From positions 1,807,627-1,871,626 of the forward strand of contig OX638348.1 in NCBI GenBank assembly GCA_951813085.1: DNA of 64,000 nt, in the 5' to 3' direction. The DNA is from an uncultured Opitutaceae bacterium. GTDB lineage: Bacteria > Verrucomicrobiota > Verrucomicrobiia > Opitutales > Opitutaceae. Of this stretch, positions 19,548 to 29,005 are shown one piece after another. Position 1 is the stretch's first letter; each line of letters begins with the position of its first letter. Made by a program: the position numbers and the translations under genes. Under the pieces are notes generated by a model that saw only the letters and a program-made list of their open reading frames with translations, did not search any database and was not told the DNA's origin.

Positions 19548-19707
19548 GATTTGCTAACTATTTGCTGGATTCACTGCATTTGGCTGCATCTATCCGCATT
19601 TCCTTGGAGATCCGTTCTGCAGCAAGATGCTGGTAAACAACATCAAGTGAAACGAGATGAAAATAGATGAACGCAACCAGCAGGTTCGAGTCCCCCCCTA
19701 GGTACCA
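19548..19707 (+). repeat. 160-bp repeat copy A with tRNA-like 3' end
   Basis: The first of three related copies, the others at 21325-21485 and 25352-25512. Shared features are the opening ATTTGCTAACTATTTGCTGG, a central CTTGGA tract, 'AGCAAGATGCTG', 'ATAGATGAACGC' and an end resembling a tRNA T-arm and acceptor (TTCGAGTCC ... ACCA). There is no matching 5' tRNA half. The best reading is an attachment-site relic left by an integrase that targets a tRNA or tmRNA 3' end, which is inference. Confidence 0.65.
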
Positions 19708-20266
19708 TTATGTTGATAGTCAACGAGTTGTGAAGGTGATTAGTGGGGGCGACAACCCATAATCTGGTCAAGTGAAGTACAAGCTATAAACTACTACAAA
19801 TCAACTACTTGCAAAACATCCGATTCGAGTGCCTTAGTTCGCAAGCTTAGATTTGCTAATTCCATTTAGCAAATCAGCCGGATAGTACGCCCAAATCCGA
19901 ATTTTTTACCTACGCACACGAGAACTCCAAGCCCGTTCCCTAGATTGGACCAAATTCACGCTCTAAGCATTCCGCACGCTTGAAGCGTTCGACTTGCCCG
20001 CGTTACTTTGCATTCGGACGGCCCCTTCCCCAGTTATACATTCTTTCGAATAGCGCCAACGACGCGACTGTTTTTCCGTAGCCGATGGCGATCACTTTGG
20101 ACACGGATGCCACAGTTGCATCATGCATCACAATCTGAATTATTGTATCCGCTATTCTTGGACATTAAAAATAAAATCCATCGCATCTCTTTCGCGATCG
20201 ACAATGCGAATTGGAATTCCTACCGCAGGATTAAGGTCAGTCTCAAATTCGAGAAGTTCGCAAGCT
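19708..20266. other. Intergenic stretch, no gene seen
   Basis: Between repeat A and the stop of the nucleotidyltransferase gene. Short ORFs on both strands lack codon bias, start context and recognisable motifs. Nothing else was found. Confidence 0.5.
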
Positions 20267-20998
20267 TCACTCTCCGTGGCGCCTTCTGAACTCACTAATG
20301 GCGAACGCTGCCAGTTTACCCTTCGAGTTCTCAAAATCCTCCAGAGGAAGGTAATCATCGAAACAGATTCCATACTCATCTTCGAACAACTTTGCATTGT
20401 CCGACTTTAAAACATCGACGGAGCTACGCACGATTCGAAGCAGGTCTCGCTCATTCCCAACACTGGCCATATTGGCTAAATCAATAAGGTGTTCGCGAAG
20501 AACGATGGCTAAGAGACGTACATGCTTCACGTCTTGGCGGTCTCTCTGGCTCAACTCCATCGCGTTGGCAAGTTTCGCCTTCATCAATACATGGGGAAGA
20601 GGCACCAATATCTCGCTACTGGAAACGTACAACGAAGCCCTGCTCTGCAATTCCTCATCCGTAACCCCGTTTACGGTCCGCAACGCTTCGATCATGAGAA
20701 GGTGTCCTCCGACTTGCAGCTCAATCGCGCCGAGAACGATCTCTCTTGGACCGCTGGTATATAACTTCCCGCCTAGCTCTGAATTCAGCCACAACAAGGC
20801 ATTGCGTGTCGCATAGATATCCATGTCCGAGCTAGTCAAAGGTTCATGGGGCGAAAACTCCGCCTGGACACGATTGTAGTAGTTCAACGCCCAGACATTA
20901 ACCGCATGGCCGCCAACGAGGAGGATAGGCTCCTGCGAGTCTCTGAAAGCCGCGAATACTTCGCCGAAATCCTCGACTGGCCTGGGCTCGCCCTCCAT
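20267..20998 (-). CDS. Nucleotidyltransferase, AbiEii/MNT-like, probable toxin
   Basis: 243 residues from ATG 20998. The N-terminal half shows 'LLVGGHAVNVWAL' and then 'SSDMDIYAT', the glycine-rich and Asp-x-Asp pattern of the DNA polymerase beta-type nucleotidyltransferase fold used by AbiEii and MNT toxins. The C-terminal half is helical. The start overlaps the stop of the 60-residue gene upstream in TGATG, the usual coupling of a toxin-antitoxin pair. The pair lies between repeats A and B, so it may be cargo of a small integrated element. The enzyme may modify tRNA or protein by nucleotidylation as relatives do; the activity here is inferred. Confidence 0.7.
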   Translation of the reverse strand: MEGEPRPVEDFGEVFAAFRDSQEPILLVGGHAVNVWALNYYNRVQAEFSPHEPLTSSDMDIYATRNALLWLNSELGGKLYTSGPREIVLGAIELQVGGHLLMIEALRTVNGVTDEELQSRASLYVSSSEILVPLPHVLMKAKLANAMELSQRDRQDVKHVRLLAIVLREHLIDLANMASVGNERDLLRIVRSSVDVLKSDNAKLFEDEYGICFDDYLPLEDFENSKGKLAAFAISEFRRRHGE

Positions 20999-21180
20999 CA
21001 AGCGTCGAATAGCTTGGCAACTCTAACTTCCGAGTCACTATAGGGGGCATTACGCAGCTGCATCTCTCGCCGAGTCGTTTTGCCACTCCTAATCATAGCC
21101 GCAGTCCTCCGTCGCTCTTTCGCTTTTCGCCGAGAAAGTGTCTTCATAGAAATCGCCGGACCTGTCTGTTTTGCTGCCAT
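20998..21180 (-). CDS. Small basic protein, probable antitoxin partner
   Basis: 60 residues from ATG 21180; the frame extends to 21204 but the inner start has the better context. It is rich in Arg and Lys ('SRRKAKERRRTAAM'). No named domain is recognised. Its stop codon shares a base with the start of the nucleotidyltransferase gene, so it is a likely antitoxin or regulatory partner by position only. Confidence 0.5.
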   Translation of the reverse strand: MAAKQTGPAISMKTLSRRKAKERRRTAAMIRSGKTTRREMQLRNAPYSDSEVRVAKLFDA

Positions 21181-21324
21181 TGCCGTTCCTTCATATCTGC
21201 ACAAATTGCCTGAAAATCAAGCAAACTCAGGAATCCCTATATTATAATGAAACTACTGGTCCCTCCTCTAGAGGTCTCAAAGCGTTAGAAAACGCACCGC
21301 CTTTGACAACTACAAGAGTTATTA

Positions 21325-21485
21325 AATTTGCTAACTATTTGCTGGATCCACTGCATTTCGCTGCATCTATCTGCATCTCCTTGGAAATCTGTCCAGCAGC
21401 AAGATGCTGATAGGTAACATCAAGTGAATCTAGATGCAAATAGATGAACGCGACCAGTGGATTCGAGTCCCCCCCTTGGGCACCA
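21325..21485 (+). repeat. 160-bp repeat copy B with tRNA-like 3' end
   Basis: The second copy, closely matching copy A and ending TTCGAGTCC...GGGCACCA. The segment between copies A and B is about 1.6 kb and contains the nucleotidyltransferase pair. Confidence 0.65.
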
Positions 21486-21869
21486 GGCTTCGCGAGGCGC
21501 AAGCCGTAGACGAAGCCTGTCCCGGCGTATCAACGAGAAGCCGGACTGCCCACCCAACCAGAGAGCTTCCGTCTCCTCCCCCGAACCGAGATACGCCGGG
21601 TCAAGACGCCCGGGCAAGCCAAACATCGATAACTCGAAGCGGTCTTTTTTTATGGCCAGCGGAGGGGACGAAGTTCCGAGCGCTAGCGACAAGACCGGAT
21701 CGCAAAGCGAGACCGGAACACCTCCGGGGTTCGACAGAGCGATCCCGCTCAGCGGGAAAGCGAAGATGGGGTAACGCACAGCGTTAGTCCAACAGACTTT
21801 GAGCGTTCTAGCTCAAACCCAATCGACGGATTAGGAAACGGCATGCTTGATCGCTTAATTACTTTAGCC
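21486..21869. repeat. Dispersed GC-rich repeat after copy B
   Basis: Directly after the CCA of copy B comes GGCTTCGCGAGGCGC, also found after copy C (25513 on). Farther on, CTTCCGTCTCCTCCC, GATACGCCGG and AAGACGCCCGGGCAAGCC recur at about 33620-33690. The region is a non-coding repeat mosaic; ORFs on both strands are mirror artefacts of GC-rich sequence. Confidence 0.55.
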
Positions 21870-24767
21870 TTAATGCACAAGCAAGACGCCGCGCATGACT
21901 TGCCAGTGGCCCGGGTAGGTGCAGAGGAAGGGGTACTTTCCAGCCGACGTAGGCGCGTTGAAATGCACGGTATGCGATTCGCCGGGGTTGACGACGATTG
22001 TGTGGGCGACGATCTGGTTGCTCTCCGGAATATACTGTTTCTGGATGGCGAGCGGGTCGCTGATCATCTGGTCGGCAAGTCGTCCCACTTTCGTATAGCC
22101 TTCCCAGCGGACCAGCACCCAATTATGCGGCATGACATCCTCGTTTTTCAGCGTCAACGAGAGGCGTTCGCCCGGGCTGGCGCTGATTCGCGTCTTGTCA
22201 TAAGCGAGCCCGGTCACCGCGGATAGGACAATCGACCTGCCGTGAGTGTCATCGCTCGTGTCGGCAGTTGCGAGGCCCTCGACATCGAGCGATGGCATCT
22301 CAAGTTCGCTAGGCTTGTCGGCGATAATCGGTGCCGGATCCTCAATTTCAAGAAAGGGAGGAGCCTGTTGGTAAATCGTGGGGAAAAGCTCAGTGTCGAA
22401 GCGCTCTCCATCCGCGAATTCGAGTCGCATTCTAAGGTGCGCCTGCATGGCGGGAGCGAGATCGGGGATCTCCACGAAGATCGAATGGCCATCGTTGAGA
22501 AGATGCGCCGACGAAACTGGAAGCGGGTCGTGTCCCATCACTCCCGGATGCCTGACTGAGAATTCGGGGGACCCGTAGCCCTTCGAGTATTGATAGTTCC
22601 AGGCCTGAGCAAAGAAATGCTCGTTGATCGACTGCGTATTGGCTCGCGAAAGCGGTAAATCGAAATCGACTCGTATCCCATTCTTGTATACCTTGTACCC
22701 AATCGGGTATCGCAAGGGTTCGCCTGTGTATCGGACGCGCTCGAAGCTCCCGGGGACTTGAGAGTAGTTCCCCCACCCTTGCGAGCCGACAACGTACAAC
22801 TGCTGGTCCTTAGGATGAAAACGACCGCGATGGATGCCCGAAAGGAATTCGCCCTGGAGCGGGACGACCGCCCCTTGCGGCCGACCGTCGCTATCGTCCT
22901 TGAGAACCAAATACTGCGTACAGTCGCCAAACGAGAAACTGAGCAAATGATCTTTCAAGGGGCCCCAACCGTCGCTCGTGACGACAAGCTGACCGCCCGT
23001 GGAATTGTCAATTCCTCTCGGGACGAAGCAAAGCGGCCGGTCTATGCCGCGGTTTACGATATGCTTACCGTGACCGTAGAATTCCCCCATGTGTACTTGT
23101 ATAATCATGGACGCAGGATTCCATTGGCCCTCTTGCGGAGTCGTGTACACGGTGCCATCCGGGTCGACCCCGATACCGTTGGGATTGCGAAAGCCTGCAG
23201 CCAGTGTTTCGACTTCCTTTCCATCTGCGGATACGCGGAATACACCCGCATGCTTTGTTGCGAAATAGAAGTTTCCCTCGCCGTCCCGCTGGAGTCCGGT
23301 GTTGTAGTCGTGACCCCCTGCAGACGAAGGAAAGCGATTGCAGAAATTCTCGAAGTAGTCGGCCTCGCCATCACCATTGAGATCGTGGAGTTTGGTGATT
23401 TGATCGCGGCAAATCGCATAAACAACGTCGTCAACGACTTCCAATCCGAGCGGCTGGTTCAACCCCTGGGCAAATCGTTTCCAGGTTACGGACTCAAGCG
23501 TGTCATCGATTCCGGTGACGATCCAGATATCGCCAAAAAAAGTTGCCACAGCCGCGTCTCCGTTCTCGAAAAACGAAACACCCGAAAGAAACATGGGAGA
23601 ATCCCATTCATTTTCCAGCGGCGTGGGAAGTATATCCACGACATAAGGACCTTCTCCGCTTCCAAGCGTGCCCGACTGGGTATATTCATTAGGCCATTGG
23701 GCAGGGCCTCCGCTCGTGTAATCTAAAGGGTTGGAGATTGCGTCCGCTTCGATCGCTTCCCGGACTTGGGAATCCAAGTCGGAGGACGCTTTCCAAATAT
23801 AGATTCGCGCCGCGGCGCCCGCCTCCGCGTTGAACGCAGCGCTCAACTCTGTTTCGGTCGTGTCGCTGAACGAAACCGACGAGGACTTTATGACGAAACC
23901 GATTCTCTCGTTCTCAATACTGAATAGGGTCGTTCGAGTCGAGGGAGCCGATTCGACTGAAATGCGTTCTGCGCCCGAAGGTAGATTGAAAAGTGAAAGT
24001 GAGCCATCGCTTATCCCTTTGGGGAACTGTAGCGTACGCGTGAATACTCTTACATTTCCCGCGGACAGCGAACCCGGCTGATCGAGAATGGGTTGGTTGT
24101 CGACAGTGTAGCTGAAAACGACCTCGTCGTTGAATCGATAATATCCAAGATACTCGGTTTCCGCAGTCTCTCCCCATGCATTCCCGCCGCCGGAAGTGAA
24201 TTGAGGCGCGCTCGCGGATTGAACGTTACTCATCATCCCCCAGCGAATGGAGCCATATTTGAGAAACCCGCCCGTCCATACCATTCGGTAGTTCAGCGCC
24301 AAGGGGTCGAACGTAGTGGACAAGGCGCCATCGGACGAGAGCCTTAGATTGACCGCCTTGGTGATCGGCTCGCGATTGAATCGGATAACGCTTCCCACTA
24401 AACTTCCGTTGTCCATCCGGCTCCAGCTTTCATCGAAGTAGTCAAACTGCGAATACTTTCCCCAATGACCGAATCGTCCCGCTTCCATGCCCGGAAAGGC
24501 GGGCAGGATTTCCGGTAATTCCGGCTGGCTTGCGTAGTAGTCCGCTTGCCGCGCATAGAAATCGTACAGCCGGAATTCGTTTACCTTAGCGCTTGAGTAG
24601 CTAAAGCGTTCGCGACCTTGGGCCGGATCGGCGTAGGGATGCGCTTCGGGATCGGCTAAGTTTGGGACTTCCGACGAAGGCGGCGCGAGTTGCGAGATAA
24701 GAACCGTGGGCAAGAAGACGACGACGGCAGCGATCGCCACGCGGACTCTCCGGAACAGGGGTTTCAT
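21870..24767 (-). CDS. DUF6797-like protein with C-terminal plastocyanin-type copper domain
   Basis: About 965 residues from ATG 24767. A membrane or signal segment ('VRVAIAAVVVFLPTVL') leads into a DUF6797-like region, then a six-bladed propeller part resembling sorbosone dehydrogenase/heme-binding-domain proteins of PVC bacteria ('GLNQPLGLEVVDD', 'GFRNPNGIGVDPDG'). The last ~120 residues form a cupredoxin: the His in 'VMPHNWVL', then Cys, His and Met in 'FLCTYPGHWQVM' are the type-1 copper ligands of plastocyanin/azurin proteins. It is therefore probably a periplasmic or membrane-attached redox protein with its own electron-transfer domain. No CxxCH heme site is seen. It lies between repeats B and C. 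Confidence 0.75.
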   Translation of the reverse strand: MKPLFRRVRVAIAAVVVFLPTVLISQLAPPSSEVPNLADPEAHPYADPAQGRERFSYSSAKVNEFRLYDFYARQADYYASQPELPEILPAFPGMEAGRFGHWGKYSQFDYFDESWSRMDNGSLVGSVIRFNREPITKAVNLRLSSDGALSTTFDPLALNYRMVWTGGFLKYGSIRWGMMSNVQSASAPQFTSGGGNAWGETAETEYLGYYRFNDEVVFSYTVDNQPILDQPGSLSAGNVRVFTRTLQFPKGISDGSLSLFNLPSGAERISVESAPSTRTTLFSIENERIGFVIKSSSVSFSDTTETELSAAFNAEAGAAARIYIWKASSDLDSQVREAIEADAISNPLDYTSGGPAQWPNEYTQSGTLGSGEGPYVVDILPTPLENEWDSPMFLSGVSFFENGDAAVATFFGDIWIVTGIDDTLESVTWKRFAQGLNQPLGLEVVDDVVYAICRDQITKLHDLNGDGEADYFENFCNRFPSSAGGHDYNTGLQRDGEGNFYFATKHAGVFRVSADGKEVETLAAGFRNPNGIGVDPDGTVYTTPQEGQWNPASMIIQVHMGEFYGHGKHIVNRGIDRPLCFVPRGIDNSTGGQLVVTSDGWGPLKDHLLSFSFGDCTQYLVLKDDSDGRPQGAVVPLQGEFLSGIHRGRFHPKDQQLYVVGSQGWGNYSQVPGSFERVRYTGEPLRYPIGYKVYKNGIRVDFDLPLSRANTQSINEHFFAQAWNYQYSKGYGSPEFSVRHPGVMGHDPLPVSSAHLLNDGHSIFVEIPDLAPAMQAHLRMRLEFADGERFDTELFPTIYQQAPPFLEIEDPAPIIADKPSELEMPSLDVEGLATADTSDDTHGRSIVLSAVTGLAYDKTRISASPGERLSLTLKNEDVMPHNWVLVRWEGYTKVGRLADQMISDPLAIQKQYIPESNQIVAHTIVVNPGESHTVHFNAPTSAGKYPFLCTYPGHWQVMRGVLLVH

Positions 24768-24957
24768 AATTTCAATTACTAACACTAGTCAGAATCAGTG
24801 CACAACGACAATCAGCGACTCAGCTACCTCTCACTCCAAATGCCCGTTCTGCTTGTTGAAACGGATTGTACTACCGTATGGCGCTCAAAGGCAGTTGACC
24901 GGCTTCATGCACATCCGGCTAGACTGCGTTCACACACCTCACACTCACACCCAGCCA

Positions 24958-25188
24958 ATGAAAGCGACCCGATTGGTTTCATCTCTACTCCTTCTCGGCT
25001 CTACTGCTCCAATCTCACATGCCGCCGATCCGAGCGAGGCAATCCTCGGCGATGTCTTACACAACGAAAAGGCCTATACGTTCCTGGAGAATATGGTAGG
25101 GCGCCGGCCATCGGCAACGCCCAATGGCTCCGTGCACCTCATAAGCGCTCATTCCCAACTCAGAAGCCAAGACGGTATAGGGACATGA
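24958..25188 (+). pseudogene. 5' fragment of a secreted protein gene
   Basis: ATG 24958 starts a clear signal peptide ('MKATRLVSSLLLLGS...SHAA'), then about 50 residues ('GDVLHNEKAYTFLENM') reminiscent of the start of M28-type peptidases, before a stop at 25188. It is too short for such a protein, so it is likely a truncated remnant. The family guess is weak. Confidence 0.4.
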
Positions 25189-25351
25189 ATCTGCCCCCTC
25201 TGAAAGGAGCTTCAAAGCAACCACTACATCCTAGGGTTTAATTGCCATCGATCAATGTTCGCTATTCGCGAATAGTCAGGTGCAATTCACTTTAACAGAC
25301 CAATATCGAAACGAATCAGCATCAGCCTGATATCCGAAGATTCCCATACCC
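25189..25351. other. Intergenic, no gene seen
   Basis: Between the truncated gene and repeat C. No ORF, hairpin or motif worth naming. Confidence 0.5.
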
Positions 25352-25512
25352 GATTTGCTAACTATTTGCTGGATTCCCATCACTTCGCAGCATCTACCTG
25401 CATTTCCTTGGAAATCCGCCCGGCAGCAAACTGCTGATAAGCAAAACTAAGTGAATACAGATGCAAATAGATGAACGCAACCAGTGGGTTCGAGTCCTCC
25501 CCCTGGGCACCA
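25352..25512 (+). repeat. 160-bp repeat copy C with tRNA-like 3' end
   Basis: The third copy, opening GATTTGCTAACTATTTGCTG and ending TTCGAGTCC...GGGCACCA. It is followed at 25513-25570 by the same GC-rich sequence that follows copy B, so copies B and C share a longer unit than copy A. Repeats B and C bracket the copper protein. Confidence 0.65.
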
Positions 25513-25585
25513 GGCTTCGCGAGGCGCTAGTCGAAGACGAAACCTGTCTCGGCCTAGCAACGAGAAGTCGGAACCACCGTACACA

Positions 25586-26572
25586 CTAATCTCGCGATTC
25601 GCTGAGAAATAGCTGGTATAAATCGGCATGAGCTTGGGTCGTATCTTCAGGCTTCGCAATGATCTGCAAACGCATGCGGGAGCGGTAAGTTTTTCCCGCT
25701 TCAACATCGTGTCCAAAGGCGCTGAAGTATAAGGCGCTATGTTGCTCTACAGAATTCCAATCTTCCGGTGAACCGGATGTTGGCAGCGGCGTAGCGCACA
25801 CGGCGCTGATTGATTCGGGATTGGCCATCAGCACGACCTGAAGCCGTTCATCCTCGGCAAATACGATCGGCAACGCAGCGCGTTCTTTCGAGACCACCGA
25901 TCTCCATTTCCATTCGGAATGAATGCGCCCGGAATGTTCCTGAGCCGCCCTGGCCTTTTCGCCCAATGGGTAAAATGCATAATTTAGAGGATCTCCGAAT
26001 TTCTTATTTGGTCGCAGCTCATGAATGACCGCCCCTCCGCTTCCTTCCAGGTAAATGAACTTTCCCATATGCACGGCCAGATAGACCGCCGGCAGAATTT
26101 CAAAGTTGCGAATCGGTTTCGTCGGAGTGGCTTCGATGAGCAGATCGAATTGAGCCGGGCCCGTTATTCGCCACGTGCCTGAGATGGTAACAGGACGATC
26201 CTCGGAAGCAGGCCAAGTCAATCGCGCTCCATCTTCCAGGCGTTCTAGCTGGGCCTGGTCATCGCGCAACGAGCCGAAGGACTCGGTGGATGAGTAGACT
26301 CGATAGAGGTTCAAGATCCCCTGGTGCCGGCGCTTTGCGCCAATCGGCGAATCGGGCGCGCTTAAATCATGTTCGTTAAACGTTAATTCTCGAATGCCAT
26401 GCTTTCCAAATCCTCTGCCAAGGTCGCGCGTATCCTGTCCCACAAGCACGCCCGCCATGTCACGGGTCTTAAAATACAAGCCCTCAACGCCGTCGACCGA
26501 TTTCCAGTCAAAATCATCAGCCACAACCGTGCTTGATATACAGATACAAAGGAATATAATGACGTTTCTCAT
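25586..26572 (-). CDS. Secreted protein of unknown function
   Basis: 328 residues with a signal peptide ('MRNVIIFLCICISSTVVA'). The body is beta-rich ('VEGLYFKTRDMAGVLV', 'VTISGTWRITGPAQFDLL'), lacking a catalytic signature that I recognise. The stop of this gene lies beside the repeat C extension. The next minus-strand gene upstream, the acetylesterase, ends 20 bases before it, so the two are probably co-transcribed and may act on the same glycan. Function is not assigned. Confidence 0.6.
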   Translation of the reverse strand: MRNVIIFLCICISSTVVADDFDWKSVDGVEGLYFKTRDMAGVLVGQDTRDLGRGFGKHGIRELTFNEHDLSAPDSPIGAKRRHQGILNLYRVYSSTESFGSLRDDQAQLERLEDGARLTWPASEDRPVTISGTWRITGPAQFDLLIEATPTKPIRNFEILPAVYLAVHMGKFIYLEGSGGAVIHELRPNKKFGDPLNYAFYPLGEKARAAQEHSGRIHSEWKWRSVVSKERAALPIVFAEDERLQVVLMANPESISAVCATPLPTSGSPEDWNSVEQHSALYFSAFGHDVEAGKTYRSRMRLQIIAKPEDTTQAHADLYQLFLSESRD

Positions 26573-26591
26573 AAGGGTTCTGGGATAGGTT

Positions 26592-28118
26592 CTAGTCTGT
26601 CAAAAAGGGTTCCGATGGCAGATCCGCTGAATTATAGAGATTAAGCGGCGGCTCGAAAAATCCGCGCCATGCATAGCGAGCGAATTTTGGCTTAGCGACC
26701 GATGACGCCCGCAGCGTGATCTCGTTTTTTCCCGTAATGCGGGCATCCGCTACGACAAACTGCTTGTCGCTTCCAGCGATCTCAAATCCGGTTACGGCGC
26801 CTTCGCCCCCTATAGTTTTAAGCCCATCCTCTACATGATCGAAGGTCAGGATGATTGCATCCGCTTTCGGCCGAGCGGATTTAAGCATCGGTCCGCGTGA
26901 CGGGGTATCAACCCCATACACATCATCGAGCGCCAGATACGCCAGTCGCTGACCGACCGGTTTTTTATCTCTCGGATGGATATCGGTTTTGTCTCCTTTA
27001 TCCAGCGAAAGCGCCAGACTGGTGTTAGGGATCGTGTCGCGTACTTTGGCCTGGGCCACGCGGAAAGCAGGCCAATACTGTTCACCCCTCCCCCAGGCCG
27101 ACAGCTGAACAATGTAAAACGGCATCGTTTCATTTTTGAAATCCTGACGCACCCGACCGATATGGGCGGACAACAACTCAACATAGTCATCCGGCATCGC
27201 CGCATTGGCTTCACCCTGATACCACAGCACGCCACGCGCGGTGTGGGGAATGATCTCCTTGGTCATCGATTCATAAAGGGATGACGGCGTCTTCTGCCAA
27301 AACGGATTTCCCCGTCGTGGCTGCGTCGATTTCGGCGGCTGTTCCCCCTGCTTCGTATTCGCCCATTCTTTCTCGGCGGTCCTCGCTGCGTCATAGTCGG
27401 CGACCTCTTTTTTCCATTCGTCTACGCCGAAACCGCGTTTGCGTTCATTCTCAAACACGCCCTGGATCCATTCGCCACGCGGAGTGCTCAGCAGCAGCTC
27501 TTTCGGCATCCAGCTCTCGATCGCTGTTCCTCCATAAGAGCACTGAATCACGCCGACATGTTTTCCGATCTTCGGTTGCAGCTCCTCGGCAAAATGAAAG
27601 GCGACCGCGGCGAGCTGATTATGATCCGGGCCGAACGCGCCCCAGACTAGCTCTTCTTTTGTACTGGGCGGAATGTGCGGCGCTCCGGCGCGCAGGGGCA
27701 CCTTGGAAAAGTGAATTTTCGGGTGAACCCTCTTAAGCGCCTCGCGTCCCTCTGCCGTAACCTGCGCAGGTTGCACCATGTTGGATTGACCGGTTGCCAG
27801 CCAAACCTCGCCAACATGAACGTTATCGATCTTTGATTGCCGATTTCCTGTTGATAAATTGAGCGAGCTCGGCTCGGAGGAAGCGTTCATCGGGTCGAGT
27901 TGGAGCATCCACTTGCCATCTTCATCCGCCACGGCGGTTTTCCTTTGCCCTGCAAACGAAACCGTTACCGATTCGCCGGGATCAGCGGAGCCCCAGATAT
28001 TCACCGACATCTCGCACTGCAGCACCGCGCCTTCATTAAAAATCGGCGCAAAACCGAATTCTCCTGCCAGCGCAGGCGCGCAAAGCCCGATCAATAGAGA
28101 TACTACTATTTTTTTCAT
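26592..28118 (-). CDS. Sialate O-acetylesterase-type SGNH hydrolase
   Basis: About 508 residues from ATG 28118, chosen because 'MKKIVVSLLIGLCAPALAG' is a signal peptide. The mature protein shows 'GEVWLATGQSNM', the nucleophile-Ser block of this esterase family, 'VIQCSYGGTAIESWMP' and 'VLWYQGEANA', then a C-terminal beta-sandwich. These enzymes remove acetyl groups from sialic acids or plant/algal glycans in the periplasm or outside. The length is typical and the frame is intact. It is co-directional with the unknown secreted gene downstream. Confidence 0.85.
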   Translation of the reverse strand: MKKIVVSLLIGLCAPALAGEFGFAPIFNEGAVLQCEMSVNIWGSADPGESVTVSFAGQRKTAVADEDGKWMLQLDPMNASSEPSSLNLSTGNRQSKIDNVHVGEVWLATGQSNMVQPAQVTAEGREALKRVHPKIHFSKVPLRAGAPHIPPSTKEELVWGAFGPDHNQLAAVAFHFAEELQPKIGKHVGVIQCSYGGTAIESWMPKELLLSTPRGEWIQGVFENERKRGFGVDEWKKEVADYDAARTAEKEWANTKQGEQPPKSTQPRRGNPFWQKTPSSLYESMTKEIIPHTARGVLWYQGEANAAMPDDYVELLSAHIGRVRQDFKNETMPFYIVQLSAWGRGEQYWPAFRVAQAKVRDTIPNTSLALSLDKGDKTDIHPRDKKPVGQRLAYLALDDVYGVDTPSRGPMLKSARPKADAIILTFDHVEDGLKTIGGEGAVTGFEIAGSDKQFVVADARITGKNEITLRASSVAKPKFARYAWRGFFEPPLNLYNSADLPSEPFLTD

Positions 28119-28138
28119 TATCGTGACCATCCGTTTGT

Positions 28139-28333
28139 TTAATCGATACGCAAATCCGTCACATGATGCGCGGAGATAGGACTTTCGAGCGGATCGCCAG
28201 CTTCGCTATTGAACGCGCTGTTGGTAAAGACGACATTCGGGCGACATTCGCTTTGAGCTCGCAGGATCCCGCAAAATCCAAAAACGATCGCAATCAAGAC
28301 GATCCAAGGCGCTGTAAAATTCAATCGCGGCAT
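28139..28333 (-). CDS. Short secreted peptide or remnant
   Basis: 64 residues from the inner ATG at 28333. A hydrophobic N-terminal segment ('APWIVLIAIVFGFCGIL') looks like a signal peptide, followed by about 40 residues with no recognised domain. It ends 20 bases before the acetylesterase start. It may be a deletion relic whose two ends only survive. Confidence 0.3.
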   Translation of the reverse strand: MPRLNFTAPWIVLIAIVFGFCGILRAQSECRPNVVFTNSAFNSEAGDPLESPISAHHVTDLRID

Positions 28334-28417
28334 ATGGGTTTTCCCTACTCTCAGGAAGGAAGCGATCGCTCTCGCCCTGCCAGCATCCTCCGCATAGGGG
28401 TGTCTATTCGCAAGCAT

Positions 28418-28888
28418 TCATCGCTATATCTCTTTCAGGCGAGGGTCCAACAGATCATTCCTTGAAAGGTCGGCGCTTGTTGCGAAGCGATTGAAATCCC
28501 TATCCACTTACGCGGCGTGTCACAAGCGATAGCCCTACATTGAATATGCGCCAAATTCCGACAATATCAGGCACTCCCTTCCTTGCCGACAAAGCCTTGT
28601 AGTCCACACCAACCCACGAAATTTCCAACTTGATAGGGCGACGTAACGGAGTGAAGATGGCGAAGCAAACCAACCTTTAGTCTCCCCTCCGAATCACTCA
28701 CGCGCTTGCGAGGAGGCCAGCCATCGGAACCATGGTACCGAACCTGCCAAGCCGTACGCGACATGACCGCAAGGGCCCAGCAACAACTTCATTTCCTATC
28801 AACCCAACTTATACTCATCTGCGCCGCGATTGGCACTGACGTGCCTCAAACAATCATTTCCCTTAGCCGTATTCCCACTCCCCATTAA
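28418..28888. promoter_or_regulatory. Leader region with sequence repeated at 32267
   Basis: This gap contains, at about 28600-28700, a block (CCACACCAACCCACG, CAACTTGATAG, CCAACCTTTAG) that recurs at 32267-32335 before another plus-strand gene. A second shared string, ATTTCCTATCAACC, lies at 28791 and 32349. It may be a duplicated leader or the upstream part of a duplicated gene. No ORF is supported. Confidence 0.5.
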
Positions 28889-29002
28889 ATGAATCGTCGC
28901 TCTTTCACTTCCCGCAGTGGGCTGGCCGCGCTCGGGCTCGCATTGAAGTCCAACCTGGTCGCCGCAAGCGGCGGGGCATTCAACCCGAACCGAATAGACT
29001 AA
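28889..29002 (+). pseudogene. Twin-arginine signal peptide remnant
   Basis: A 37-codon frame begins 'MNRRSFTSRSGLAALGLAL', a textbook Tat signal, and stops 15 residues later. The stop lies 3 bases before the sulfatase ATG. It is best read as the surviving 5' end of a deleted Tat-exported protein gene. Confidence 0.5.
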
Positions 29003-29005
29003 ACG

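Noticed and set aside
22758-23726. 322-codon plus-strand ORF
   Set aside because: It lies wholly antisense to the copper-protein gene, with no signal peptide or family motif.
19548-25512. Complete tRNA or tmRNA genes at the three repeats
   Set aside because: Only the T-arm and acceptor 3' end are recognisable; no acceptor 5' strand, D-arm or anticodon arm lies upstream.
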